Part shown: one piece after another, positions 1-8,094 of the stretch
Layout of the letters: each line of letters begins with the position of its first letter
Numbering within the stretch: position 1 is the first letter of the stretch
Source of the DNA: Ruminiclostridium sp.
Lineage (GTDB): Bacteria > Bacillota > Clostridia > Oscillospirales > Ruminococcaceae
Direction of reading: 5' to 3'
Assembly: GCA_017465545.1 (NCBI GenBank)
Contig: JAFTVY010000066.1
Span: 1-60,812 of the forward strand
DNA: 60,812 bases
Notes under the pieces: model-generated
Databases searched by the model: none
What the model was told of the DNA's origin: nothing
What the model saw: only the letters and a program-made list of their open reading frames with translations
Position numbers and translations under genes: made by a program

Positions 1-94
1 CACAATAACTCAAACCATGTTCCCGCATATCCATTATAACAGATATTTTGAATTCTGGCGAGTATTTTTTGTTTTTTCTTCCTGTTTTGCCCAT
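1..94 (-). CDS. IS3-family transposase OrfA, N-terminal part (runs off the window)
   Basis: The reverse strand opens with ATG at 94 and stays open for 31 codons to the window edge. The start reads MGKTGRKNKKYSPEFK, followed by a helix rich in I, V, M and D. This basic start followed by a YSPEFK-like helix is typical of the helix-turn-helix OrfA of IS3-family (IS150-like) elements. The rest of the element lies outside the window, so its integrity cannot be judged. The outer end of the element lies about 46 bp upstream of this start. Confidence 0.7.
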   Translation of the reverse strand, partial: MGKTGRKNKKYSPEFKISVIMDMREHGLSYC

Positions 95-140
95 AAAAAA
101 TATGCACCTCCAAAAGTGTCTAACTTTTGGGGTGCATATC
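95..140. mobile_element. Terminal region of the IS3-like element with an internal palindrome
   Basis: Between the transposase start and the flanking DNA lies a near-perfect palindrome at about 100-139: ATATGCACC and CAAAAGT pair with ACTTTTG and GGTGCATAT. A hairpin just inside the end and ahead of OrfA is also seen in the IS3-like copy near 21.3 kb, although the sequence is different. The outer boundary is placed near 140. The target duplication cannot be checked because the other end is outside the window. Confidence 0.6.
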
Positions 141-171
141 AGTTCTTCGTGTGTTTTTTTTAACGATTTGT

Positions 172-210
172 TGTAAGGTTATGCAAAAAAATCTGTCTTA
201 TATAACAGAT
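172..210 (+). promoter_or_regulatory. Possible ECF-type promoter and inverted repeat before the first sigma gene
   Basis: No good TTGACA/TATAAT pair precedes the sigma gene. There is TGTAAG (172-177), 17 nt, then GTCTTA (195-200), loosely like an ECF promoter (AA near -35, GTC near -10). An inverted repeat, ATCTGT and ACAGAT at 191-196 and 205-210, overlaps the -10 side. The second ECF gene in this window has CAGAAC-N18-GTCTGA at a similar distance. Autoregulation is an inference only. Confidence 0.3.
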
Positions 211-227
211 AGCAAAGGAGGGATTGT

Positions 228-791
228 ATGGATGATAATGCTATAATCGAACTGTACTGGCAACGAAGGGATAACGCCATAGAAGAAACGGATAAGAAAT
301 ACGGAGCATATTGCTTTGCTATAGCTGATAATATTCTTCACAGCAGGGAGGATTCGGAGGAGTGCGTAAACGATACCTATCTCAGCGTATGGAACTGCAT
401 TCCGCCACAGCGACCGACGAAATTCAGATGCTTTTTAGCAAGAATCACCCGTAATCTGTCCTTTAACCGATATAATGCTAAAATGAGCAAGAAGCGGGGC
501 GGTGGCGAAATGCCGCTGATTCTTGACGAGCTGAGTCAGTGCATTGCAGGAAAAAGCACCACCGAGGAGGAGTACTCTGCAAAGGAGCTTAAAAAGGCTC
601 TCAACAGCTTTGTAAAGGCTTTGCCGCAAAGAGATGGGAACGTATTTATAAGAAGATACTTTTTCTCTGAAAGCGTGGCGGCAATTTCAGACAGATATGA
701 TTTAAGCGAAAATAACGTCATGGTGATATTAAGCCGCACCCGTAAAAAGCTGAAGGAATATCTTATAAAGGAGGGATTTGTAAATGAATGA
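228..791 (+). CDS. ECF-type RNA polymerase sigma factor
   Basis: A 187-residue sigma-70-family protein that would direct RNA polymerase to a small regulon. Region 2 spans about residues 20-85, including the acidic EECVNDTYLSVWN helix. Region 4 is at about 120-180 (RRYFFSESVAAISDRYDLSENN-type helix-turn-helix, then SRTRKKLKEYL). The start is fixed by a strong AAGGAGGG site 5-6 nt before ATG 228. The stop overlaps the next gene by 8 nt, so the two are translationally coupled, as expected for a sigma factor with its membrane-bound regulator. A paralogue with the same architecture lies at 39994-40536. The target promoters are unknown. Confidence 0.9.
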   Translation: MDDNAIIELYWQRRDNAIEETDKKYGAYCFAIADNILHSREDSEECVNDTYLSVWNCIPPQRPTKFRCFLARITRNLSFNRYNAKMSKKRGGGEMPLILDELSQCIAGKSTTEEEYSAKELKKALNSFVKALPQRDGNVFIRRYFFSESVAAISDRYDLSENNVMVILSRTRKKLKEYLIKEGFVNE

Positions 792-2766
792 AAAAGAGTT
801 ATTCGAAGCCTTTTCCGATATAGACGATGAATTAATCGAGCGAAGCGAAAAGAAAACGAAAGCAAGAAAAATGAATTTTTTGAAATTTCTTATCCCTGCC
901 GCTTGTATCTGTCTTGTTACTGCTGTGGCTATTCCCGTCTTTAACTCTCTCCCCGACAGCGGCTCGTCCCCGTCGGACGTTATTAAAGATGCAGAGGATA
1001 ACGCTTTTCCTGATTCCTATAAAAACCTGGCGGAGCTTTTAGAAGCGGTAAGCAAAACGGAAGAGCATAACAGTATGATAATGGATTCGGATATTCCCTT
1101 TGACCTGAAAACCGACTCTGCTACTGATAATGGGATATCAAAGCTACAGAACTGTGCAGGTGCCGCTCTTACAAAAGATAAGGGATATTCATTTCATATA
1201 AAGGAGTTTTCCTATACCTTCGGAGAATTTGATTACAGTATCAGGAGAATAAACATCACAAAGATAAACGGCAACAACTCTGAGCTTATCGGGTATATAC
1301 CGATAGATTCAGGTGCGCTTATGATTTATGGCGACTATCTCATAACAAAAGGTGCCGCATTCTATGAAGAGGCTGAATCAAAGGATGAATTCTTTAGTCA
1401 GCAGGTCAGCTGTTCCTATGCCATATACGATATTTCAAACCCTGAAAAACCCGTTCTTATGCACGTTTTCACCCAGTCGGGCAGAACGTCGGAATGCTGG
1501 ATGGTAGGAGAAAGGCTGTATATTGTTTCAGGCGACGGAGTATGCGCCTGCGGATACGGCTCTGACAATCCTCAAAAATACTATCCCTTTCTTAAAAAGG
1601 ATAACAAGGATATTAACTGGGATGACGAGGATATAACGATAGTCGGAAAGCCTGACAGAGTCTACTATACCGCAATTTCCATAATAGACGTAACAAGTGG
1701 AGAAGTAATCGAAAAGGAAGCAACCTACGGAGCAGGCTCAGAGCTGTTCTATGGCGAAGACTGGATTGCTTCGTCTTACGCAGAGCCGTCAGGCGACGGG
1801 CATTCAGGAAATATATTTTTGTGTCTCTTTGACGGGAATTTTAAATTTACAGAAAAGATAAATATCACAAAGGCGGCAAGCCTTGATAGCAAAATAAAAT
1901 GGGATAACAAGGATAAAATAAGCGGTGATTCATCCGCCATCGTATCAGTAAAGCGTATAGAGAACGAATACAGAATCATACTCGAAAGCTCTCATTATGA
2001 AAACGGATGGAAAGCCAGTCAGTCGGTTATTGCACTCAGCGTTGATACGGATAAGGATACAAGCTCCTGCGACCGCTACGAAATCGTAACGGAGGAAGGA
2101 ACTATCTTAACCTTCTATAACGTAACGGAAATACTGTGGGAAAGGGACAGAGCCGTTATAGTAACGGCGCTTACAAGATACACGGATGAAATATCCGATA
2201 ACACGGTAGCATCATTTGTATTTGCCGATTTTGGTAATGGCACTGTAGCTGTCCACGGAAACGAGCTTACCGCAGATTATCCCAATAGCCGATTCGGTGA
2301 GTACGGCAACGTATATTTCGGAGAATTAAACAGTCTTATCCCGATGGGAAACGGCATATATCTGAAGCACGCCTACCACGACAAGGAAACCTCCTACAGT
2401 CCCGACGGCTTTGATATATTCGATTTTTCTGACAGCGCATCCCCGAAACAGCTCTATAAGGCAGAAGGACGGATAACAGAAAAAGCGGGATTCGACTTCT
2501 TCTTTCACGTGTATGATAGCAATACCTTCGGTGTACTTGACGTAGCCTATGGTAAAGACACATATTTCAGAAACGTTACCCTCCGATGGACTATCTATGA
2601 TATTGACGTAAACAGCAATCAGCCCTTTACGAAAATATCGCAGACGGAAATAGATACCGCAAAATTCTTTAACGGAGTGGGCAGCTACGATCATACACTT
2701 TTCACCGTAAATGACGTGCTGTACTATGCATCTGAAAACGGAGAAATCAGTAAACCGATAAATTAA
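784..2766 (+). CDS. Membrane-anchored beta-propeller protein, probable anti-sigma/sensor partner
   Basis: A 660-residue protein. It has a short cytoplasmic N-terminus (residues 1-31) carrying a DIDDELIER motif, one transmembrane helix (about 32-53) and a large extracellular part. The latter resembles the secreted beta-propeller family (Beta_propel, PF09826): repeated short strands such as YAIYDISNPEKPVLM and WTIYDID. The gene overlaps the upstream sigma factor by 8 nt. In related clostridia the gene after such a sigma factor usually encodes its membrane-bound regulator. No zinc-binding anti-sigma motif is visible, so the anti-sigma role rests on position, topology and the N-terminal motif it shares with the LRR protein at 40551. 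The propeller would be the sensing domain. The ligand is unknown. Confidence 0.75.
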   Translation: MNEKELFEAFSDIDDELIERSEKKTKARKMNFLKFLIPAACICLVTAVAIPVFNSLPDSGSSPSDVIKDAEDNAFPDSYKNLAELLEAVSKTEEHNSMIMDSDIPFDLKTDSATDNGISKLQNCAGAALTKDKGYSFHIKEFSYTFGEFDYSIRRINITKINGNNSELIGYIPIDSGALMIYGDYLITKGAAFYEEAESKDEFFSQQVSCSYAIYDISNPEKPVLMHVFTQSGRTSECWMVGERLYIVSGDGVCACGYGSDNPQKYYPFLKKDNKDINWDDEDITIVGKPDRVYYTAISIIDVTSGEVIEKEATYGAGSELFYGEDWIASSYAEPSGDGHSGNIFLCLFDGNFKFTEKINITKAASLDSKIKWDNKDKISGDSSAIVSVKRIENEYRIILESSHYENGWKASQSVIALSVDTDKDTSSCDRYEIVTEEGTILTFYNVTEILWERDRAVIVTALTRYTDEISDNTVASFVFADFGNGTVAVHGNELTADYPNSRFGEYGNVYFGELNSLIPMGNGIYLKHAYHDKETSYSPDGFDIFDFSDSASPKQLYKAEGRITEKAGFDFFFHVYDSNTFGVLDVAYGKDTYFRNVTLRWTIYDIDVNSNQPFTKISQTEIDTAKFFNGVGSYDHTLFTVNDVLYYASENGEISKPIN

Positions 2767-2816
2767 TACAAAATCTCCCCGAATTTAATGCGATAGTCGT
2801 ATAGAAGTATTAAAAG

Positions 2817-2848
2817 CCACTTTTGATGTTGATGTCAAAAGTGGTTTT
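2817..2848 (+). terminator. Intrinsic terminator after the beta-propeller gene
   Basis: CCACTTTTGA (2817-2826) and TCAAAAGTGG (2835-2844) form a perfect 10-bp stem with an 8-nt loop, followed by TTTT. It lies 50 nt downstream of the beta-propeller stop codon. Confidence 0.8.
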
Positions 2849-2863
2849 GCGTTGCTTATGACG

Positions 2864-2892
2864 TTGACTTTTTATATCGACAATGCTATAAT
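2864..2892 (+). promoter_or_regulatory. Sigma-A-type promoter of the small membrane protein gene
   Basis: TTGACT (2864-2869), exactly 17 nt, then TATAAT (2887-2892), about 38 nt before the chosen GTG start at 2930. Confidence 0.8.
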
Positions 2893-2929
2893 TAACTGAC
2901 AGATAAATAAGAATTTGGAGGATGGGCGA

Positions 2930-3379
2930 GTGAAGAAAATATATGCGTGGGAACCTTGGTTCTTTATGTTTTTCGGATTGTTTCATTTACATAGAATATG
3001 GGGCTTGATTGACAGAACATCATATGCTGATTTTTGGTTGGGAATCTTGGAGAGCAAAGGTACCTTCTATTTTGTACTGATGGGTATTTTAGCTTTTTTA
3101 TGTGTTTGTGGAATAGTGACATTTTGTAAGAATAAGAAAAACAATTATTGGTGGCGATGGATATACATTTTCGGTGGTAGCTATGTCCTGTTTGACTTAT
3201 TTGCAATTGCAATCGAATTTAAGGTATGGAATGATTTATTATTGTTTATGTTTGATGTTAATTCTGCATGCTGGAATATCGTATGGGGATTTTTCGTTGC
3301 ATTAGGTGGATTTGTATTTTGTTTGGGTGCAAAATTGCTTAAACAAAGAAAAGCGCTAAATCCCAATTTGTCGAACTGA
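2930..3379 (+). CDS. Small four-helix membrane protein of unknown function
   Basis: About 149 residues with four predicted membrane helices (WFFMFFGLFHLHRIWG, the FYFVLMGILAFLCVCGIV region, the YIFGGSYVLFDLFAIAI region and the NIVWGFFVALGGFVFCLGA region). The tail is short and basic. I do not recognise the family. The frame is open from TTG 2915, but the GGAGG at 2917-2921 would lie inside such a start. GTG 2930, 8 nt after GGAGG, is the better choice. The gene has its own promoter and a shared downstream terminator, so it stands alone between the sigma pair and the aro operon. Confidence 0.65.
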   Translation: MKKIYAWEPWFFMFFGLFHLHRIWGLIDRTSYADFWLGILESKGTFYFVLMGILAFLCVCGIVTFCKNKKNNYWWRWIYIFGGSYVLFDLFAIAIEFKVWNDLLLFMFDVNSACWNIVWGFFVALGGFVFCLGAKLLKQRKALNPNLSN

Positions 3380-3389
3380 ATATAAAATA

Positions 3390-3422
3390 AACTCCAGAGA
3401 AGACGTTTTCTTCGCTGGAGTT
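3390..3422. terminator. Bidirectional terminator hairpin between convergent genes
   Basis: AACTCCAG and GAAGA at 3390-3403 pair with TTCTTC and CTGGAGTT ending at 3422. The hairpin sits between the plus-strand membrane protein gene and the minus-strand tyrA stop, and could serve both. The T-tracts are short. Confidence 0.65.
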
Positions 3423-3461
3423 ACTTCTTTATGGCTACCGCCCTTTTTTCGGGGAGACTTT

Positions 3462-4319
3462 TTATTTCTTATCAAACAAGGCTCTGCGTTGGGTGGAGTG
3501 GCGCATCATTGCTCTCATGCCCTCCACGTCATCAGTCTGGAGCATCTTCTTCAGCTCGCTGAATTTATCCATAAACATATCCATCTGACTGAGCAGAACG
3601 TCCTTATTGGCAATAAACAGCTCGCTCCACATAAGATCGTTTATTCTGGCGATACGGGTAAGGTCACGGAAGGAGTCACCTGTAAACTTCTCCATATCCT
3701 CCTTATCATTGCAGGTCATAAGAGTTATGGCAATGCAGTGTGTAAGCTGGGATAAGAAGCCTATCATCTCATCGTGATCTTCGGGTGACAGAGTAGCCAC
3801 GTTTGAAAATCCCAGCAGGCGACCAAGCTCAACGCAGGTCTGTACCGCTTCGGGAGTATTCTTATCCGTGGGAGTCACTATATAGTTTGCACCGATAAAC
3901 ATCTTATCCGTGCTGTTTTCTACTCCTGAGGATTCACGTCCTGCCATCGGGTGTGCCGCAATAAACTCAACGTCAGGGCGGAGCATATCCTGAATCTGAT
4001 ATACTATACCACGCTTTACACCAGTAACGTCGGTTATAAGTGCACCGCTTTTAAGCATAGCCTGATTCTGCTCTATCCATTCTACAAACACGTGAGGATA
4101 AAGGGCGAATATAACAAGATCCGCTTCGCCTATCAGCTTTTCGTCAAGCTCTGTCGAGCCTTCGTCAATAATATTTTCCTTTATTGCATAATCTATCGAG
4201 CTTTGCTCCTTAGTAATAGCGCTGATATGAAAGCCGAAGCGCTTGAGCACTCTGGCATAGCTACCGCCAAGAAGACCGAGTCCGACAATAAGAATCTTTT
4301 TACTTACGTCTACTATCAT
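3462..4319 (-). CDS. tyrA: Prephenate dehydrogenase
   Basis: 285 residues. Catalyses NAD(P)-dependent oxidative decarboxylation of prephenate to 4-hydroxyphenylpyruvate, the tyrosine branch. An N-terminal Rossmann motif, ILIVGLGLLGGSYARVL, is at about residues 9-25, and the family sequence AAHPMAGRE at about 140. The C-terminal helical dimerisation domain follows (LSPEDHDEMIGFLSQLTH, then FRDLTRIA). There is no ACT or chorismate mutase domain, so this is a stand-alone dehydrogenase. It is the last gene of the aro operon and its ATG overlaps the aroA stop by 4 nt. Within this operon pheA supplies the mutase step that makes its substrate. Confidence 0.93.
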   Translation of the reverse strand: MIVDVSKKILIVGLGLLGGSYARVLKRFGFHISAITKEQSSIDYAIKENIIDEGSTELDEKLIGEADLVIFALYPHVFVEWIEQNQAMLKSGALITDVTGVKRGIVYQIQDMLRPDVEFIAAHPMAGRESSGVENSTDKMFIGANYIVTPTDKNTPEAVQTCVELGRLLGFSNVATLSPEDHDEMIGFLSQLTHCIAITLMTCNDKEDMEKFTGDSFRDLTRIARINDLMWSELFIANKDVLLSQMDMFMDKFSELKKMLQTDDVEGMRAMMRHSTQRRALFDKK

Positions 4320-5518
4320 ACTAATTCCACCTTTGCTCCCAGACTCTTTATATCGCTAAAAAATCCGGGATAGCTTTTTCTGACAGCCTCTACGCCGTCA
4401 ATTTCTCCGCCCGTCTGTGTAAGGATTACGGACATAGCCATTACTATTCTGTGATCGTTGTGTCCGCCGAGCGTTACACTCTTATACTGAAGCTCCTGCT
4501 TCGGTACGATGATTTTATCCTCTCCGATTACGAGTCCACCGCCAAGCTTTCGCAGTTCGTCATCCATTGCCGCTCCACGGTCGCTTTCTTTCGACTTCAG
4601 TCGGTCTGTTCCTGTGAAGGTTGCACCGTTTTTCATTGCGGCAAGAGCGAACAGTATCGGTCCTAAATCGGGACAGTCGGATATATCAAGGGTGGGTGTA
4701 CCCTTCGATATTTCTTCAAAATACTCTACATATACCCTGTCGCCCTGAAGGCTGTCGGATTTCAGATTATCTATTTTCACTTCTGAGCCTATATGATTAA
4801 AGGCGTCAAGGAATGCGGCGTTGGAATAATCCCCTTCTATTCTACCCGAATATGAGTGTAGTCCGGATTTTCCGATCAGGATTCTGTACTCATCCGCAAA
4901 GGATACCTCTGCACCGAAGGATTTCAGCGCCGATATGGTAAGATCTATATAAGATCTGCTCTCAAAGGGAGGAAGAATCTCGATAGAAGATTCCTTACCA
5001 AGATACAAAAGAGCAAAAATAAGTCCCGTAATAAACTGACTGCTTATATCTCCACGGACTGTGTAGCTTCCGCTTTCCAGCCTTCCGCATACTGTTACAG
5101 AGCTTTTATCTTTATCAAATGTAAAAGCCTTTTCCCTGCAAAGCTCCTCGTATACTGTGAGCGGTCTTTCAAAAAGTCGCTCGCTACCTTTAAGGGTAAC
5201 GGGTTTTCCAAGGCATAAAGCCAGCGGGATGAAAAATCTGAGGGTACTACCACTTTCACGGCATTCTAAAACGGGAGTCTGTGCCTTCATAAAGCCTTCG
5301 GGATTCACCGTTACTTTATCGCCGTCGGTTATTATTTCAGCACCCAGCGCCTTAAGGCAATCGATACTTGCAAGGATGTCCTGACTGTAATCCACACCTG
5401 AAAGTATGCATTTTTCTCCTGAAAGTGCCGCACCGATAAGGTATCTGTGCGCCATACTTTTGGAAGGCGGAGCGGATATATCGCCTTTTAACCTGCAGGG
5501 CTCAAATATTGCTTTCAT
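4316..5518 (-). CDS. aroA: 3-phosphoshikimate 1-carboxyvinyltransferase (EPSP synthase)
   Basis: 400 residues. Transfers the enolpyruvyl group of PEP to shikimate-3-phosphate. The phosphate-binding start PPSKSMAHRYLIGAAL (about 17-32), the ESGSTLRFFIPLA motif (about 87-99) and the RLKSKESDRG segment near 305-314 are all present. The C-terminal HNDHRIVMA motif is intact. Length is slightly short for the family (about 420-430) but all signature regions are there. The gene begins immediately after the aroQ stop and overlaps tyrA by 4 nt, so translation is probably coupled. Confidence 0.93.
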   Translation of the reverse strand: MKAIFEPCRLKGDISAPPSKSMAHRYLIGAALSGEKCILSGVDYSQDILASIDCLKALGAEIITDGDKVTVNPEGFMKAQTPVLECRESGSTLRFFIPLALCLGKPVTLKGSERLFERPLTVYEELCREKAFTFDKDKSSVTVCGRLESGSYTVRGDISSQFITGLIFALLYLGKESSIEILPPFESRSYIDLTISALKSFGAEVSFADEYRILIGKSGLHSYSGRIEGDYSNAAFLDAFNHIGSEVKIDNLKSDSLQGDRVYVEYFEEISKGTPTLDISDCPDLGPILFALAAMKNGATFTGTDRLKSKESDRGAAMDDELRKLGGGLVIGEDKIIVPKQELQYKSVTLGGHNDHRIVMAMSVILTQTGGEIDGVEAVRKSYPGFFSDIKSLGAKVELV

Positions 5519-5950
5519 TTACTTCTGCCCCTCTGCCAAAAAATCTATAGCCTCAAGATAGCCATCTGTTCCGTGTCCCGTGATAGTCTTTACGCAGGCA
5601 AGACGGATATAGCTTATCTGACGGAAATCCTCTCTTTCCTCCACCTTTGAGATATGCACCTCAACGGTAGGGATATTTACAGATTTTACAGCGTCAAGAA
5701 TTGCTATACTTGTGTGGGTATATGCCCCGGGATTTATAACTATTCCGTCGGCATTTCCGTAAGCCTTCTGAATCTCGTCCACAAGGTCGCCCTCGTGGTT
5801 CGACTGATAAACCGAGACCTCTATTCCCTTTTTATCGCAATGCTCCTGAATTTTTTTCACAAGGTCGGAATAGGTCTCCTTACCGTAGTGATCAGGCTCT
5901 CTTATGCCCAGCATATTCAGATTAGGTCCGTTTATAACAAGAATCTTCAT
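5519..5950 (-). CDS. aroQ: Type II 3-dehydroquinate dehydratase
   Basis: 143 residues, the usual size of the small type II enzyme. Converts 3-dehydroquinate to 3-dehydroshikimate. The start ILVINGPNLNMLGIREPDHYG contains the flexible loop with the active-site Tyr. The NPGAYTHTSIAILDA motif carries the catalytic His region, and VEVHISKVEEREDFRQ closes the active site. The gene lies 27 nt after aroC and abuts aroA with no gap. Confidence 0.93.
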   Translation of the reverse strand: MKILVINGPNLNMLGIREPDHYGKETYSDLVKKIQEHCDKKGIEVSVYQSNHEGDLVDEIQKAYGNADGIVINPGAYTHTSIAILDAVKSVNIPTVEVHISKVEEREDFRQISYIRLACVKTITGHGTDGYLEAIDFLAEGQK

Positions 5951-5977
5951 CTTTTTTCTTCTTTCTTTTGTCTGATT

Positions 5978-7066
5978 TTATTTAAGATAATCCGTGCCGA
6001 ATCTCATAGCAAGGGCATCGCACAATACTATAGCGGACGCGGCATCCTGCACTACTCTTGCTCTGTGAACGATAGCAGGATCGTGTCTGCCCTTAGGAGT
6101 AAGTACGGTTTCAGTCATATTGCTGAAATCAATGGTATTCTGGGGTTTAAAGATAGTGGGAGTAGGCTTTATCGCAGTACGGAATATTATCGGCATTCCG
6201 TTTGTAATACCGCCGTTGATACCACCGTTATTGTTGGTTTCGCTGACTACCTTGTCGCCGTCCATTCTTAACGGATCGTTTGCCTTGCTTCCTCTCATAT
6301 CGGCTATATCAAAGCCTGCACCGAATTCAATTCCCTTTACGGCAGGGATAGAGAACATCATATGTGAAAGCATACCTTCTACGCTGTCAAACCAGGGCTC
6401 GCCTACACCTGCAGGCATACCAGTAATTGCCGTTTCGAGTATACCGCCTACGCTGTCCCCTTCTGTTGCCGCCTGAAGGATAGCCTGAGTCATTTTATCC
6501 TCGCAGGCTGTATCAAGCACCGCAAAGGTCTTTTTGTTAAGCTCTGTTATATCTGCATTCAGATTATCAAATTCTCTGTCCGATATACCTGCACATTTTT
6601 TTACGTGTGTTCCGATAGAAATGCCCTTCTTCATAAGAGCGTATCTGCATATTGCACCTGCGGCAACGAGTGCGGCGGTAATGCGACCGCTGAAATGACC
6701 GCCGCCACGGGAATCCTGATAGCCGTGATACTTGCACTGTGCAGTATAGTCGGCGTGGGAGGGACGGGCTACAGTCTTCATCTGAGAGTAATCGCCGCTT
6801 TGCACGTTTTCGTTTGGGATAAGAATGGTAATAGCAGTACCGGTAGTCGTACCTGCCACTACACCGCTGACGATTCTGAAATTATCCTGTTCCTTTCTCG
6901 GCGTGGAGATTTTACCGTCAGGACGGCGGAGCGTAAGCATATGGGCAATATATTCGTTGTTTACTTCAATGCCGGGTGCAAGTCCGTCGATTATCGCACC
7001 GATATATTCTCCGTGGCTTTCACCGAAAATGGTGACTGCCACGCTGTTTCCGAACGTGTTTTTCAT
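5978..7066 (-). CDS. aroC: Chorismate synthase
   Basis: 362 residues. FMN-dependent removal of phosphate from EPSP to make chorismate. The N-terminal GESHGEYIGAIIDGLAPG motif, the RPSHADYTAQCKYHGYQDSRGGGHFSGR region (about 100-127) and the late GRHDPAIVHRA segment are all typical of the family. The ATG follows the aroB stop by only 2 nt. This enzyme commits flux to both the PheA and TyrA branches encoded in the same operon. Confidence 0.95.
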   Translation of the reverse strand: MKNTFGNSVAVTIFGESHGEYIGAIIDGLAPGIEVNNEYIAHMLTLRRPDGKISTPRKEQDNFRIVSGVVAGTTTGTAITILIPNENVQSGDYSQMKTVARPSHADYTAQCKYHGYQDSRGGGHFSGRITAALVAAGAICRYALMKKGISIGTHVKKCAGISDREFDNLNADITELNKKTFAVLDTACEDKMTQAILQAATEGDSVGGILETAITGMPAGVGEPWFDSVEGMLSHMMFSIPAVKGIEFGAGFDIADMRGSKANDPLRMDGDKVVSETNNNGGINGGITNGMPIIFRTAIKPTPTIFKPQNTIDFSNMTETVLTPKGRHDPAIVHRARVVQDAASAIVLCDALAMRFGTDYLK

Positions 7067-7068
7067 TG

Positions 7069-8085
7069 TTATATACCCCCAAGGCCTTCCTTTGCCAGTC
7101 CGATAACGTCAATACATTTCATCGTCTTTATTTCAAAGCTTCCGACCTCGTCAACGATAGTTACCGCTACGGTATCACCGTCAGCCTTTTTATCGTGGAA
7201 TGCCGCATCGGTAATCTTCTGCCAGTCATATTCCAGAGTGCGGTAGAGGTTGCATTTTTTCAGCACCTCAATAACTCTCGGTCTGATTTTTTCACCGCAC
7301 ATAGGAATCATACCAAGTGCTACGCATTCGCCGTGGTAAAGCTCGGAAAGATTCTCACTGCTTTCGATTCCGTGACCTATCGTATGGCCGAAATTGAGTA
7401 TCCTGCGCAGTCCTGCTTCCTTTTCATCCTGCTCCACAACGCTTTTCTTGACGTTTAATGAGCGGATGATTATTTCATCTATATTGTCTTCAATATCCTT
7501 TGTTTCAAAAATATCGAAAAGCTCCTTGTCTGACGTAAGGGACATTTTTATAGCCTCTGCAAGACCGTTGGAAATCTGTCTTTCGGGCAGAGTTTTCAGA
7601 AGCTCGGGATCGATAATAACCTTTTTCGGCTGATAGAAGGCACCGACGATATTCTTTACACCACCGAAGTTTATAGCTGTTTTTCCACCGATGGAAGAAT
7701 CTATCTGGGAAAGAAGCGTCGTAGGGATATTGTAGAAATCGATTCCTCTCATATACGCCGATGCCGCAAAGCCTGAAAGATCTCCGACTACGCCACCGCC
7801 GACCGCAACAACGCAGTCCTTTCTTGAAAAGCCGTTATCCAGCATAGTCTGAAGAAGCTTTCCGAAAACCTCAAGACTTTTTGAGCCTTCGCCCATTTCT
7901 ACAGTACAGATTACAGCCTCTCTGCATTTTTCCGCAACTGTTTTTGCATACTGTGCAGGAACGCCCGAATCCGTCACCACAAGAACACGTCTGTCAAGCT
8001 TCAGATGCTTATCAACGTCGGCAAGGATTCCTCTTTCTACAATAATATCGTAGCTATCCTCACCCAAATTCATACGAATCGTCAT
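7069..8085 (-). CDS. aroB: 3-dehydroquinate synthase
   Basis: 338 residues. NAD- and metal-dependent cyclisation of DAHP to 3-dehydroquinate. It shows VVAVGGGVVGDLSGFAASAYMRG (about 93-115), the PTTLLSQIDSSIGGKTAINF motif and the metal-binding LNFGHTIGHGIES segment. It follows pheA by 9 nt and precedes aroC by 2 nt. A little shorter than the usual 350-360 residues, but with no missing motif. Confidence 0.94.
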   Translation of the reverse strand: MTIRMNLGEDSYDIIVERGILADVDKHLKLDRRVLVVTDSGVPAQYAKTVAEKCREAVICTVEMGEGSKSLEVFGKLLQTMLDNGFSRKDCVVAVGGGVVGDLSGFAASAYMRGIDFYNIPTTLLSQIDSSIGGKTAINFGGVKNIVGAFYQPKKVIIDPELLKTLPERQISNGLAEAIKMSLTSDKELFDIFETKDIEDNIDEIIIRSLNVKKSVVEQDEKEAGLRRILNFGHTIGHGIESSENLSELYHGECVALGMIPMCGEKIRPRVIEVLKKCNLYRTLEYDWQKITDAAFHDKKADGDTVAVTIVDEVGSFEIKTMKCIDVIGLAKEGLGGI

Positions 8086-8094
8086 ATTACACCT

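Noticed and set aside
5654-7246. Long open frames on the plus strand opposite aroQ and aroC (up to 213 codons)
   Set aside because: They lie wholly antisense to well-conserved enzymes, have no ribosome sites and show no recognisable protein features.
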